Source: Nageia nagi
Lineage: Eukaryota; Pinophyta
Reading direction: 5' to 3'
Length of the DNA stretch: 64,000 nt
NCBI GenBank assembly: GCA_050084985.1
Contig: JBITNC010000002.1
Location: 38,378,001-38,442,000, forward strand
Translations under genes and position numbers: made by a program
The notes under the pieces: model-generated
Database searches by the model: none
What the model was told of the DNA's origin: nothing
The model's input: the letters and a program-made list of their open reading frames with translations, nothing else
In this document: one piece after another, positions 22,322-34,279 of the stretch
Position numbering within the stretch: the first letter of the stretch is position 1
Layout: every line of letters starts with the position of its first letter

Positions 22322-22811
22322 TGAAGGAATTAGATCTACACTAATCCTCAAGGTCCAAGACTATAGGAAACTCAATCATTCAACATCTATAAGCTAATAA
22401 CACCATTCACACAAGATAACACCAATATAATGTGGTTCCTCCCTCCTTGGGAGTACATCCACAACTAGATCTCAATTCTCAAACTATGCACCCTCTTACT
22501 ACAATTCTTTTCTCTCCTACACAAACTAGTAGAGTAATCTTACTCAAAATCTTAGTTATGTTACAAGAGGAGAGGCCCTCTATTTATAGCATGAGAGCAT
22601 CTCCCTAACCTCCCTTTAACCCAAGGGTAAGGTTAGGGTTACAATAAATATATGACCTAACTTTAACCTACCAACTAACCACTTGGTAAGGTCAAAGTTT
22701 ACATAATAAAGAATTCAATTAATCCCTTAAGGTATCTAAATATCCTTTAAGTGATTAATTGAATTTACAAGGAGTTTAGATATTCACAATATTTCATTAC
22801 AAATTCTAACA
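22322..22811 (-). repeat. copia element 1, 5' LTR
   Basis: 490 bp with TG...CA ends, flanked on the right by TAAAG. It differs from 8259-8747 at about ten sites by eye. It is the promoter LTR of the element. Confidence 0.92.
22581..22590 (-). promoter_or_regulatory. TATA box in copia element 1 5' LTR
   Basis: Minus strand GCTATAAATA, a canonical plant TATA box with a GC-richer block downstream. The same motif recurs in every LTR of the family (33161-33170, 34043-34052 and 43165-43174). Confidence 0.7.
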
Positions 22812-22816
22812 TAAAG
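22812..22816. repeat. target-site duplication TAAAG, right of copia element 1
   Basis: Equals 8254-8258. Confidence 0.9.
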
Positions 22817-23820
22817 TATATGGATAAAATTTGGAATCATAATTTTTATTATGAAAATATTGTACAGTTAAATTTAAAGGATACAACAAGGTCGATCGTA
22901 CGAAGAGAAATCATCTAGAAAAGAGTATAACAAAAGTGCACGAGGATAATATAATAGAAAATAATAGAAAGAGTCAATATGAAGATGCATTTTATATACT
23001 AATACGTATTTTGAAACTAAAAAAAGTACATGAGGAATGGGGTATCTAAAATAGTGTGAAGGAAGATCTAATAATTCATTTGAATTTCTCGCTCATGAGT
23101 GGAAGGAACATATTAGAACTTGAATGATACTAATAAATATTATGCTTTGAAAATAAGGAATATGACTTGCAATCAAAATCATTATAGGATAGCCCTAATA
23201 ATAAACAAATAATTTTATTAGTTTCTTAATAATTCTCTTCCACAAATGACTTAACGGGATCTAACATGGTCCTCATATAATTTTAAGAGTAAAAAGCTAG
23301 GAGTTTAAAGGATCATAGGGTTGTTACTAACTACTACAATACAAAGAAAGTAAATAAGAAAATGATGTTTAGAAGATTAAATGCAAATATGTTTTTTGGT
23401 AGGAAAATTTCTTTTTAAATTTTGGAGAAGGGTGCTTAACATCCCTAAAATGTCTAGGAAGATTCAAAGTTGTGCCTTTGTAATGGAAATGACCTACATC
23501 ACCAATTCACCTTTTGTGAACAAGCTAAATGCTTACATTTGAAACTAAGAAGGAAAGGGTAAATGATAAGGAAAATTTTGAAAAATTAGAGAGTAAAGAT
23601 TATGTATGCAATGGTAAATGAAGACGAGGAAGACCATCAATATCCCAAATTAAAGTGAGGGATTGAAAAGAAAATATCTAAGAGTGTTCATAATCTAAAT
23701 TGGTAGAGCTTGTATTTGTAATAAAAACATAAATTGTAGAAGATGAAAAAATGGATAAGGAACATAATGTGCCCCTTGATCCATGAGTAATCTATCATAA
23801 AGCATAAAGGTGTTATTAAA
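22817..23820. repeat. repeat D fragment (right part of interrupted copy D3)
   Basis: Matches about 49339-50340 and 57641-58645 with scattered differences. It includes one extra 30-base stretch (near 23035) absent from the other copies. Homology stops after AAAGGTGTTA. No coding capacity is evident. Confidence 0.85.
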
Positions 23821-23835
23821 ACATGCAGTCTTCAA

Positions 23836-23978
23836 AGTTACAAATGGTTCTTTCAAAGTTCTTCAATATGAAATGCAGTCTTCAACAATGTTATTTCAAA
23901 CCTTCTAGTCACAACAATGATATCCTCTTGTTCCCCTCTACTTCTCTCAAGCTTGTAAACAAAAAATGATCCAAATGA
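23836..23978. repeat. 143-bp repeat shared with the right edge of the window
   Basis: Nearly identical to 63858-64000 (one T/G difference seen), in the same orientation. The match may continue beyond the window. Here it abuts the end of repeat D; there it lies upstream of the heat-shock protein gene. Confidence 0.9.
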
Positions 23979-24614
23979 GCCTTGTTTGAGTCACTTTTGA
24001 AGATTCATCTCCCTTTTTCTAACGTTGGACCTATCACTCAATGAAATTGTGGTATTTTGGGCATATTTTTATCATTTTTAAGGTGTATTTTCATGATATT
24101 CAACAAGTTTGGTTGGATGTGGCATTTTCTTCTAGTTCTAGAATTGTCCATCGATAACTTTGAGTTAGGTTTGGCCCTTTTTAGCTGTTTATTCGTCAAG
24201 TATGATAAGTTTGGCGGGTATGTGGATGTGACTAGAAAAAATCATATTTTTGGTTATTTTCTTCCATTTAAATACCAAATTTTCACACGTACATTTTTTA
24301 AACTTCAACCGATCAAAACATCATTTTTTAAGCATTTATTCAACGAATGCTGTCATTTTTTCTTATGTAAAAACGATCTTATTTTTCTTAGAAAAAATGA
24401 TGTATTTGATATTTTTTAGGGTTAATATGAGAAAAGTTTAAATTCATTAAATTCAACGAATTTGGCATTTATTTGCCAAATTTATAAACATAGGATTTGA
24501 TCAATAATGTGATAGACAAGGGATAGAGGATGAGCTATAGTTTTTTTTTTAAATAAGAAAAATATTATATTAATAATAATTAATCATACAATAAAGAACA
24601 TGTGTAATTAACAC
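23979..24614. other. AT-rich host DNA, nothing recognised
   Basis: Contains an open 120-codon plus-strand frame (24057-24419) rich in F, L and K, with no recognisable motif. It looks like chance in AT-rich DNA. A perfect inverted repeat TTTGGCA/TGCCAAA lies near 24462-24480. The DNA resumes at 33398 beyond element 2. Confidence 0.5.
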
Positions 24615-24619
24615 ACTCT
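24615..24619. repeat. target-site duplication ACTCT, left of copia element 2
   Basis: Equals 33393-33397. Confidence 0.9.
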
Positions 24620-25076
24620 TGAAGGATTTAGACCTACTCTAATCCTCAAGGTCCAAGACTAGGAAACTCAACCATTCAACATAACACAAATATAATGTGG
24701 TTCCTCCCTCCTTGGGAGTACATCCACAACTAGTTCTCAATTCTCAATCTATGCACCTCTTACAACAATTCTCTTTCTCTCCTACACAACTAGTAGAGTA
24801 ATCTTACTCCAAAAACTTAGTTATGTTACAAGAGGAGAGGCCCTCTATTTATAGCTTGAGAGCACCTCCCTAACCTCCCTTTAACCCAAGGGTAAGGTTA
24901 GGGTTACAATAAATGTATCACCTAACTTTAACCTACCAACTAACCACATGGTAAAGTCAAAGTCTACAAAATAAAGAATTCAATTAATCCCTTAAGGTAT
25001 CTACATATCCTTTAAGTGATTAATTGAATTTACAAGGAGTTTAGATATTCACAATATTTCATTACAAATTCTAACA
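24620..25076 (-). repeat. copia element 2, 3' LTR
   Basis: 457 bp. It lacks about 30 bases of the element 1 LTR form (the 'CATCTACAAGCTAATAACACC' region), so it is a subfamily variant. Followed on the plus strand by the PPT complement CTCCCCCTTAA. Confidence 0.92.
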
Positions 25077-25562
25077 CTCCCCCTTAATGCAATATTGGGA
25101 TAGAGCGTAGAAGAGAGAAGAGAGAGAGTAAGAGAGATTTCTCCTCCATAGAGATACAAGTGGAGATGAGAACATTTACATATTTGAGAATCTTTTTGAG
25201 AACTAGTTTGAGACTCACTACATTACCATTTGACAAAAATGGTTTACAATACAATCATTAACCACAACTAGTTTCACTGTACATAGTAGTCGATCAACTT
25301 TAAGCTGACATGTGAGTCTCCATGAGCTTGCTTACACAAGGTGAGTAACCTGCATTTCTGAAGAAGATCCTGCATGCTACAAGTAACTCATGAACAAAAT
25401 CAGTTAGATGCATCATATATTCAAATAAGAGAATCAAATAATGCCATCTTATAAATAACTGATCAATGGTGCACTATAAGTCATCACGAGAATGCCAAGC
25501 CATCACTCATAGTCACCTGTTGTATATAGACATGTGTTGATTATTAATAGAGCATAAAAACT

Positions 25563-25772
25563 TGTACAACAAGTTTCTCACGCAGAGCAAACTTACCACG
25601 AAGGTATAGAATGTACAAGAAGTTCCTCACGCAGAGCGAACTTACCACGGAGGTATATTAATTATATGCTCAAAAAATTGTACAACAAGTTTCTCACGCA
25701 GAGTAAACTTACCACGGAGGTATAAAATGTACAATAAGTTTCTCACGCAGAGCAAACTTACCATGGAGGTAT
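25563..25772. repeat. 49-bp tandem repeats, element 2 3' untranslated region
   Basis: Four units of the GTACAACAAGTTTCTCACGC type, interrupted by a short unique piece (ATTAATTATATGCTC). This matches, in rearranged order, the arrays of elements 1 and 3. Confidence 0.85.
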
Positions 25773-25841
25773 ATCATAATCAACACAATATAACAACAAA
25801 AAAGGCCTCTTAGAGGTGAAGTTATCATCACTAACAAAAGT

Positions 25842-28800
25842 TCAAACTTCACTCCCCCTTGAGGGCAACTTCACCAACCCGAGAGAATCCCTAAGCTTGC
25901 TGAACTGAGCTTCAGGAAGGGGTTTGGTGAATAAATCAGTGGAGTTTTCAGCAGATGGACATACTTCAAGTGTATGATGTCATCTAGAACCTTCTCCCTG
26001 ATAAAATGGGCTTGGATTTCCACATGTTTGGTTCTTTGATGGAAGATAAGATTCTTAGCTAAAGAGATAGCCAATTGATTATCTGAAGAGATAAGAGATG
26101 GGCCATTTTGCTCATACCCAATTTCGTTAAGAAGATGCCTCAGCCAAATTACATCTTGGGTGGCAACAGACATGGCTCGATATTCGACTTCGATGGTAGA
26201 AAGAGTCACAGTAGGTTGCTTCTTGGAAGCCTAAGAAATAGCACCTGAACCAATGCTAAACACATATGCAGAGGTTGATTTTCTATCATCTCTATCTCCC
26301 CCGTAATCAAAATCTGAGAACCCTGAGAGAACAATTAAGGGCACTTTGGAATACTTAAGAGCAAGATCCTTTGTCCCTGCTACATACCTCAAGATTTGCT
26401 TAACAGCATTGAGGTGTTCAACATATGGTTTTTGCATGAATCGTGCCATCAGATTCACTGCAAAGGCAATATCAGGTCAAGAGATAGTCAGATACAAAAG
26501 ACTACCAATCAATTGCCTATAAGCTGTAGCATCAGCCAATTGAGAATCTGAGCTCAGTGATACGATTCCAGGAGAAATAGGTATTGTAGCATATTTACAC
26601 TCCTCCATTCCAAACTTTTGCAAGATGTCTGATATATACTTAGATTGACTAAGATAAGTACAATCTTTGTGTTGGTATACTTGCATCCAAGATAGTAATG
26701 CAATAGACCTAGATCAGTCATTTCAAATGTTGCCTTCAGTTTAGAGATGCACTCTTGGATGATTTCAATATTATTGCCAGTTATGAGAAGATCATCCATA
26801 TAAAGGAGAATTAAGACCACGTCTTTTCCTTGATTGAGTACATAGAGATCTGAGTTAGAGAAGCACTTGGAAAAACCAATATCTGCAAAGAATTCTAAAA
26901 TTTTCTTGTACCATGCTCTAGGTGCTTGCTTAAGTCCATACAAAGACTTCTTAAGCTTACACACTAAAGACTCTTTACCTTCTGGAATAAATCCTTCTGG
27001 TTGATTCATATAGATTTCTACATCCAAGTCACCATTGAGAAATGCACTCTTGACCTTAAGTTGAAAAGCTTTCCATCCTTGAGCTGCAGGAAGAGCAAGG
27101 ATTATCCTGACAGTAGGCATCTTAGCCACAGGAGCAAAGGTTTCCTCATAATCAATACCATATTTCTAAGCGAATCCTTTGGCCACTAACCTTGCTTTGT
27201 ATTTTTCAATTTTTCCATCAGAATTGTACTTGGCCTTGTATATCCATTTATTTCCAATCATATTTTTTTCATTGGTATAATGAGCGCCTCATACTCAACT
27301 TTCATAGCTTCCATCCAACACTCTTGCTTGGAAGCTTCTTTGAAGGTTGATGACTCATTCGTATTATCAATTTTGGCAAATAAAGAGTTATTCAAGGTCA
27401 TACTCCTTGTAATTCTCTGAGCAAAAGAATTTTGCTCTTTTGGTGACTTCCCTACATGATCATCCAACCAGTTAGGTGCAGGCAAAGAATCATCTGAATC
27501 AGACACCTCAGCATGAGAGGTCGTATCCTCAGAAAGTTCATTGAACTTGACATCCCTAGAAATAAAGACTATTTTATGGGATGAGGAGTAGAGCCTGTAA
27601 CCTCTATGCTGATTATCATACCTCACAAAGATGCATTTTTTTGATCTTTTATCCAACTTCTTTCTTTTCTCTAAGGTAATGAAGGCAAATGCATCACAAC
27701 TGAAGACCCTAAAGTGTGAGAGGTTAGGTTTCTTTCCTGTCCATGCTTCATACGGAGTTTTACCTTCAACTATTTAGTAGGACACCTATTTAGGGTGTGA
27801 ATAGCAGTGTGAACAGCTTCACCCCATAAGAAACTAGGAAGGTTACCCAACATGCACCTTGCCATTTCCATAATGGTTCGATTCTTTCTTTCAGCAACTC
27901 CATTTTGCTAAGGGGTGTAAGGGATTGTGAATTACTGTTTGATCTCATGTTTAACACAATAGTCATTAAACTCATTGCTATTATACTCACCTCCATTATC
28001 AGATCTCAGCATCTTGATCTTAAAATCAGTTTGATTTTCAACAAGAGCCTTGAAGTCTTTAAACCTATCAAACGTTTGATCCTTGTGCTCAAGTAGATAA
28101 CCAAATGTCATCCTACTGAAGTCATCAATGAAGGTCAGAATATAAGAAGCTCCCCCTAGAGACTTAGTCTGAAATGGACCCATCAAATCTAAATGCACAA
28201 GCTGAAGAGGACGAGTAGCTCGAGTTGCCTTATCTTTTTCAAACTTTTGCCTATTCATCTTTCTTAGAATGCACCTTTCACAGAGACCAATTATGGGTGA
28301 AATATTAGGTAAACCTTCCACAAGTTCTTGAGTTTTCATATCTTGAATACTCTTATGGTTAAGGTGCCCTAATCGTTGATGCCAAAGATTACCCTTTGAA
28401 CAGACATTGGTAGCAAGACACATTTTTTAAGGAACTTGATCCACAGTATAAAGGTCATCCTTTACTGATCCTTTCATAAAGGTGGCAAGTCCTTTCTTAA
28501 CACACCAGGAGTGTGAGGTAAACTCAAATGAGTATCCTTTCCTTGTAATCTGAATTATGGAAATAAGATTCATCCTTAGTTTAGGCACATAAAAGACATT
28601 ATCAAGAACCTTTCCATGAATCTTCACACTCCCTATTCCTTGAACATCAAGCACTGTATTATCACCTATCACAACTGCATCCTTCTTGTACTTATGAAAG
28701 TTTTCAAACTTATCCTTTTCATAACACATGTGATTAGTGCATCCTGAATCAACAATCTAATCATTTGAAATAGTTTGAGTCATTGAGTAGTAGGCAACAG

Positions 28801-29725
28801 TAGCAGCATGCTTGTTCATCTTTTTATCATTGAAATTTCTCACATTTGCATTTCCCTTACCTTTTTGAGCAAATTTCTTTTTACGACAATCATACTCTTT
28901 GTGCCCAAAGATGCCATAAAAGTTACAATTTCCATCAAACTTTTCCTTAGGTGTTGGATTGCTTGATCCAGCTTTGTCATTCCTTTACTTGAAGTTGCCA
29001 TTATTGTTGCCCTTTTTCTCATACTTCCTGAAGGTAGATGAGGACTTGTTATCTTTGGATTTATAATGTTTGAACTTGTTCTTAAAAAGAGTTTTGGTTT
29101 CTCCTAGAGCAATGTTATTATCCTTTGGAGAAAGGTTCAACATTTTCTTATTCAAAGTTTCCTCATGCTTTAGAAGGAGTCTAGAGAGGTTATCAAGAGA
29201 GATGACATCTTCTTCATCATCGAGCTTTGTTTCCATAACCGTGACAAAGTTACTGAACTTTGTATAAAGGCTTCAAAGAATGATGAAGACCATGAACTCA
29301 TCATTGATCCAGTTGCACCTATAACCAACCAGTTGTGTCCTAAGGTCAATGATTTTGTTCAAGTAGATAGAAGCACTTTCATCTTCACCTTGACGATATT
29401 GCAACAACTTTTGTAAAATGGTGAACCTCCTCAAAAATTTTGACCTAAGGTAAATTTTCTTCAGCCTATCCCAAGCTTCCTTTGCTAATGTTGAAGAAGA
29501 GATCATGAGAAGGATGTCATCTGAAACTGCACGATAAATCATTGAAGTTGCTAACTCATTCTTTGAGTTGTATATTTCAAGAGCCTTCTCATCGGTAGGA
29601 GCGACCAAGTCTTCATTAACTATCTACCATAGCTTCCTTGCTTGTAACTCAGCTTTCATACGAGGTTCCCATATTCCAAAGTTGGAACCATCGAGTATAT
29701 GCTTGGGTATGAAGGTTTCAACCAT
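25842..29725 (-). pseudogene. copia gag-pol, element 2 (full length, inactivated)
   Basis: Starts at ATG 29725 (MVETF...). All copia domains are present in order: Gag, CCHC region, protease VDSGCTNHM, NLWHQRLGHLNHK, integrase (LDLMGPFQTKS, SDNGGEYNSNEF), an integrase C-terminal/linker region (SPKEQNSFAQRITRS), RT (LDVEIYMNQPEGF; the catalytic box reads YMDD, not YVDD) and RNase H (STIEVEYRAM, DNQLAISLAKN). Breaks: W to stop before VDSG, the shared integrase stops KQ*FTIPYTP and TP*QNG, the RT stop A*KYG, a stop in early Gag (LW*IVNEDL), and a frameshift in the last 40 codons. Span about 3.9 kb, normal for the family. Confidence 0.9.
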
Positions 29726-31525
29726 TGCTACACAAAAATAAATATGCAATAAGAAATTTTTTTTACAATTTTCCATCTATACATATAAAACATCTAATAA
29801 GTAAACATGTCCCACATGTGCAAACTTATAAACCACGATCCGTAGAAGGATAAAGTTGAGGTTATTTTCTTGTATAGAATTAGGCCTTCACCTAGATGCC
29901 CGCAAGGTGGAGCCCAGGTACTACCAGTCCTCAACCAGTTCACCTTGGTCAGTAATATACTCTCATAAGGAGAAGTACCAACTATTTTCCAAGGATCCAA
30001 CGTATCTTGGACCGGCCATTTTAATTATCTTTTTAAGGTTTTCAATTTTTCTCTTAGGTTATCAGGATAATCCCTGAATGGACGTGCGGACATGTGGTAT
30101 CACTACACACATGCCTGTCCACCTAATAGAGTTATGTCCAATCCAACAGAGGTCTTAGGGGTAATTAAGATGAACTTACCACCACTTGGGTCTTCAGACT
30201 AAAAAGGCTCCAGTCTGCCCTATCCTCACCTCGTGGCTCCCCAAACAAATCATGTTGTGGAAAAGTACATGCAGATGTGTTATTTTAGGGTTACTTTCAA
30301 TATTTTGCATTTTGCAAATATAAAGCATTTGTACAAAAATATAAAGTAAAGTAAAAATACATCATCCACACGAACTTGAAACCTTAAGAGTCCAATGGGT
30401 TTTGTACTAACCCCTAAAGGACTTTTTACATTTCGCATACTTTGCTCAAGTTTATAAATAATGAATTTTAAAAAGGCTAAGTCCTACTTAGCATTAATCC
30501 ATAACTTAAACATGTATTATTCCATGACTTAAAAATTAAGTAATAAACATGCATCATGCATTATTTAACTTAAAATTTTAAGTACTAAGCATGTTTTATT
30601 CCTAACAAGGTTAAGAGGCATTCATTATAAATTTAGCATGCAAGATCCATGCAAGATCTAGATAACATGCTTTATTCCTAACAAGGTTAAGAGGCATGCA
30701 TTATAAATTTAGCATGCAAGATCCAGATAAAATTTTAAGTAAAAATTATACAAATTCCCCCTGTTTTTACTTAAAGTTCTAAAACTTGGATGCTAAAAAA
30801 AATGTCTGTTAAGTATGGTTCCTCCCTCCTTTGCACTTAATGTGTTATCCCTAAAAAATTGGTCTTTGAGGTATGCATTTTAAGTAAATATTGCCTTTGT
30901 TTACTTAAAAATAGCATAGGTTTTTAGGAAACATGAAATACTTAAAAAAGACTTAGGTAAAATCCCTTAAATGGTTAATTAAACCTAGACATAAAAAGTC
31001 AAATCCCTTTGTAGTGGGTAAAAAAAATAAAAGCTCAACAACTATGGTTGAAAAAATTGAAAGGTGGCCAAGTTAAGCCACGTGGAGGGGGAGAGGCTGG
31101 GCATCAGAGGGAGACCTAAGTCGGTGAGGAGGGAGAAGTCAAAACAAAACATGTTGTGTTGGTGTTTGACGTGATCAATCGATGCATTTCTTTCACCTTA
31201 TTTTCTTTTATTTTATTACAGGTGAGATTTGCATATTGATCCTCTTGAATTAATGTGGAGATACACCCTCTCGAAGTGGTGCCTACTCCGGTCGATCATG
31301 GTACAAATTCTTCTCCATTGATCTACAGCCAACATCATGATCATGCAAGGTTTGCAATGTCCAACCAGGGCTGTAGACGACTAATTTTGTAAGGGGCCCA
31401 AATTCAACAGGCTCCTCCCCATCCTTGACGGCCTCAATGTACGTGTTCGAACTCACTTCTCTGCCAATTTTTTGTTAATCCTTTCCAACGCAAAACTTGC
31501 ATTTATTCCAGCCATAAAATGCCTA

Positions 31526-31595
31526 ATTTTTCCTTCGCCCCTGCAGAAGACCTCCATGAATTGAGAATGAGTGGGACGTAAGTATCTGCTATTGT
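31526..31595 (+). other. possible captured exon with splice signals, in the copia leader
   Basis: The plus strand shows a pyrimidine tract CCTTCGCCCCTGCAG, a 31-base segment GACCTCCATGAATTGAG..., then GTAAGTAT. This is a textbook acceptor, short exon and donor. It is antisense to the retrotransposon and sits in a patch (31160-31740) with non-TE composition. I cannot name the source gene, and no frame is open across it. Chance cannot be excluded. Confidence 0.35.
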
Positions 31596-31802
31596 GGGCA
31601 CCTCCATTTCGTGTCAAAATATTTTCACTACGAGTATCCTACACACCCATTTTGTGTTTACTTACAAGAAAGGAAGTGAAGAGAAGAGAGAGCTCAGGTG
31701 CACAGAGTTCTACGCTCAGAGTGCGAGCTGGTGAGGGGGCTATGGTGAGAAGAGGAAGAGAGCAGCATGAGGTTGAAGTACCAATGACATGACATTCGGA
31801 GT

Positions 31803-32143
31803 GTTCGGTGCATATCCTGTGATCATGGCAATCCATGAAACTCTATCTACATCATGCATCATGTCAAATAATTCATGGACCCTATCAACATATCTATTTA
31901 TGTATATCCTATGATCAATGCAGTCCATGAAACTCTGGCTTCATCATGCATTGTGTCAAACAATTCGCGTGCCTTCCCTATGCTTCCAAGGTCGCACCCA
32001 GCTGCTGTGGGGGAGGCGTTTAAACCATACACAGACCTGTTCAATGTATCCGTGTTTGCATATCCCTCGAGCATGGTAGTCCATAGACTGCATTTCGATG
32101 AGGCATTTTGTCAAATAGTTCGTAGACCCTTTCAAGTATCCGT
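31803..32143 (-). pseudogene. captured PPR gene fragment (three to four pentatricopeptide repeats)
   Basis: Minus-strand translation gives, in order, RVYELFDKMPHRNAV, WTTMLEGYANT, KARELFDTMHDEARVSWTA followed by LIIGYT, and RVHELFDMMHDVDRVSW followed by IAMITGYAPN. These are unmistakable PPR motifs (A-R-E-L-F-D-x-M ... V-S-W-x-x-M-I-x-G-Y). PPR proteins bind organellar RNA for editing, splicing or stability. The frame shifts within the first repeat, and stops follow the first and second repeats, so it is a pseudogene. It lies inside the element 2 leader, in the same sense as the element. It is a piece of host gene carried by the transposon, not a resident gene. Confidence 0.8.
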
Positions 32144-32845
32144 GTTATTACGTGACCCCCCCCCTTAAATTTTTTTATAAATAATAATTTTTTTTATATA
32201 TAAAAATGGTGATAGTTATAGTTTTTTTTTAAATATATATATATATATATGCAAAAATCATAAATGATATGATTTTAAGGAACTTTTAAATAAAAATTCC
32301 TTTGTTTCAACACAAGATAGTTTAGATATATTGCAAAAAACTTTTGTAGTAAATTTTAAAAAAAAATGTACCCCAAAAGAAAGGTTAGTAAGAAAGATTG
32401 AATTATATTTCTTACTAATTTTTTTATGTATAATTTGTAATATTACAATATAACACTACCTTTGTAATATTACATAAGTATAATAACCCCTTAGAATGTA
32501 GTAATTAAAAATTGCAAGTAATCATAGAAGGTACCAATTGAAGGTATGTAAAAGAAAACAATAGCAATATTGCAACTAAGCAAAAAAAATGTTAGTATAC
32601 AAATTGCAAATTTTGCATAATGTATTATTGCCTAATCACTTAACATAAAAGATTGTTAGTAAAACAAACAAAATGAGCAATAATATATTATGTTATTGAG
32701 GTAATGTTTGCTAGGAGTTGTACTAACATAATCATAAAAGAATGTTAGTATCAAAATGAAATAATCTATAAGATAACCAAAGGAGGAGGAAATTTATACC
32801 TTCTCTTGGAATTTACCTCACGAAGACCTTAAAATTGAAGGAATA

Positions 32846-32920
32846 AGAGCTTCCACACCAAAAAGAGCTTCCACACCAAGAAGAAGAGCTTCCACACCAA
32901 GAAGAAGAGCTTCCACAGCA
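32846..32920. repeat. PBS-proximal minisatellite, element 2
   Basis: Four units of AGAGCTTCCACACCAAGAAG type (15-18 bases) end immediately before the PBS. Element 1 has a single unit at the same place. Confidence 0.85.
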
Positions 32921-32921
32921 A

Positions 32922-32933
32922 GCTCTGATACCA
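32922..32933 (-). other. copia element 2 primer-binding site (initiator-Met tRNA)
   Basis: Minus strand TGGTATCAGAGC next to the 5' LTR. Confidence 0.92.
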
Positions 32934-32935
32934 AT

Positions 32936-33392
32936 TGAAGGATTTAGACCTACTCTAATCCTCAAGGTCCAAGACTAGGAAACTCAACCATTCAACATAA
33001 CACAAATATAATGTGGTTCCTCCCTCCTTGGGAGTACATCCACAACTAGTTCTCAATTCTCAATCTATGCACCTCTTACAAAAATTCTCTTTCTCTCCTA
33101 CACAACTAGTAGAGTAATCTTACTCCAAAAACTTAGTTATGTTACAAGAGGAGAGGCCCTCTATTTATAGCTTGAGAGCACCTCCCTAACCTCCCTTTAA
33201 CCCAAGGGTAAGGTTAGGGTTACAATAAATGTATCACCTAACTTTAACCTACCAACTAACCACATGGTAAAGTTAAAGTCTACAAAATAAAGAATTCAAT
33301 TAATCCTTTAAGGTATCTACATATCCTTTAAGTGATTAATTGAATTTACAAGGAGTTTAGATATTCACAATATTTTATTACAAATTCTAACA
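32936..33392 (-). repeat. copia element 2, 5' LTR
   Basis: 457 bp, about four differences from the 3' LTR by eye. TATA box at 33161-33170 (minus strand CTATAAATAG). Confidence 0.92.
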
Positions 33393-33397
33393 ACTCT
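33393..33397. repeat. target-site duplication ACTCT, right of copia element 2
   Basis: Equals 24615-24619. Confidence 0.9.
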
Positions 33398-33784
33398 ATG
33401 AGGCGAAAAAATATTAGGTGGGAAATTCACATCTCTTAAAAAGAGTCATAAAGTCAACACGATATTACGGAATCCATTACAACAATAAAAATGAAAATTG
33501 CAATCATTTAACATATACATCTTGTGATTAGCCCATATGCGAGGCTTGAGAGGTGGGTCAGAAATTATCCTCTTCACTAACATATTGCCAACCCCCATTA
33601 CAAGACATTAGAGCATTCTATTCATTTTTTGTGCTCCCATCGACTAATGATCCTTAAAGAATATTTTGATCATCAATATCAAGGACACCATCAATACTAA
33701 CAATGGTGTATGTAGTGTCACCCCACCTGATAATTGACTGTGAGGGAACAAGCTGAATGTCCCATCCAAATTTTTGGTAAGAGG
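33398..33784. other. host DNA between element 2 and the solo LTR, no gene identified
   Basis: Its minus strand has a broken open stretch (SYQKFGWDIQLVPSQ, then WGDTTYTIVSIDG) that reads like old coding sequence and continues across the solo LTR into 34280-34471. I do not recognise the family. Confidence 0.4.
33780..33784. repeat. target-site duplication AGAGG, left of solo LTR
   Basis: Equals 34275-34279. Confidence 0.9.
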
Positions 33785-34274
33785 TGAACGAGTTAGTTCT
33801 ACACTAATCCTCAAGGTCCAAGACTATAGGAAACTCAATCATTCAACATCTACAAGCTAATAACACCATTCACACAAGATAACACAAATATAATGTGGTT
33901 CCTCCCTCCTTGGGAGTACATCCATAACTAGATCTCAATTCTCAAACTATGCACCCTCTTACAACAATTCCTTTCTCTCCTACACAAACTAGTAGAGTAA
34001 TCTTAGTTAAAATCTTAGTTTTTGTTACAAGAGGAGAGACCTCTATTTATAGCATGAGAGCACCTCCCTAACCTCCCTTTAACCCAAGGGTAAGGTTAGG
34101 GTTACAATAAATATATGACCTAACTTTAACCTACCAACTAACCACTTGGTAAGGTCAAAGTTTACATAATAAAGAATTCAATTAATCCCTTAAGTTATCT
34201 ATATATCCTTTAAGTGATTAATTGAATTTACAAGGAGTTTAGATATTCACAATATTTCATTACAAATTCTAACA
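33785..34274 (-). repeat. solo copia LTR
   Basis: 490 bp of the element 1 LTR type, with TG...CA ends and matching AGAGG on both sides. There is no internal sequence, PBS or PPT. It is the product of recombination between the two LTRs of a former full element. The terminal bases are slightly changed (TGAACG instead of TGAAGG on the plus strand). Confidence 0.92.
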
Positions 34275-34279
34275 AGAGG
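34275..34279. repeat. target-site duplication AGAGG, right of solo LTR
   Basis: Equals 33780-33784. Confidence 0.9.

Larger units (their letters stand above)
8259..22811 (-). mobile_element. Ty1/copia retrotransposon, element 1, with internal 6.35 kb tandem duplication
   Basis: Bounded by TAAAG target duplications and by LTRs at 8259-8747 (3') and 22322-22811 (5'). The PBS is at 22308-22319 and the PPT at 8748-8758. The duplicated segment gives it an extra LTR and an extra gag-pol in the middle. Integrase lies before RT, so it is copia. About 0.7 kb (end of integrase to start of RT) is missing from both pol copies. Without the duplication it would be about 8.2 kb. The outer LTRs differ at about ten positions in 490 by eye. 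It cannot move by itself. Confidence 0.9.
29726..32921 (-). other. copia element 2 long leader (about 3.2 kb)
   Basis: The gag-proximal 600 bases match element 1. From about 30300 it is AT-rich with short repeats of GCATGCAAGATC. From about 31070 to 32165 the composition is clearly different and gene-like (see the PPR and exon-like entries). 32166-32800 is AT-rich filler. It is non-coding as a whole. Confidence 0.75.
24620..33392 (-). mobile_element. Ty1/copia retrotransposon, element 2 (8.77 kb)
   Basis: A complete insertion: TSD ACTCT, 457-bp LTRs at 24620-25076 and 32936-33392, PPT at 25077, PBS at 32922-32933. The LTRs differ at about four positions by eye, making it the youngest of the three full insertions. 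pol is full length but broken by stops and frameshifts. The 3.2 kb leader carries foreign gene fragments. Confidence 0.93.

Noticed and set aside
13407-22811. Copy B as a separate, independently inserted copia element
   Set aside because: It has the same flank and the same deletion, and begins with gypsy LTR sequence; a second insertion would have its own target duplication.
24057-24419. 120-codon plus-strand frame, F/L/K-rich
   Set aside because: Composition is what AT-rich random DNA gives; no promoter, motif or second copy to support it.
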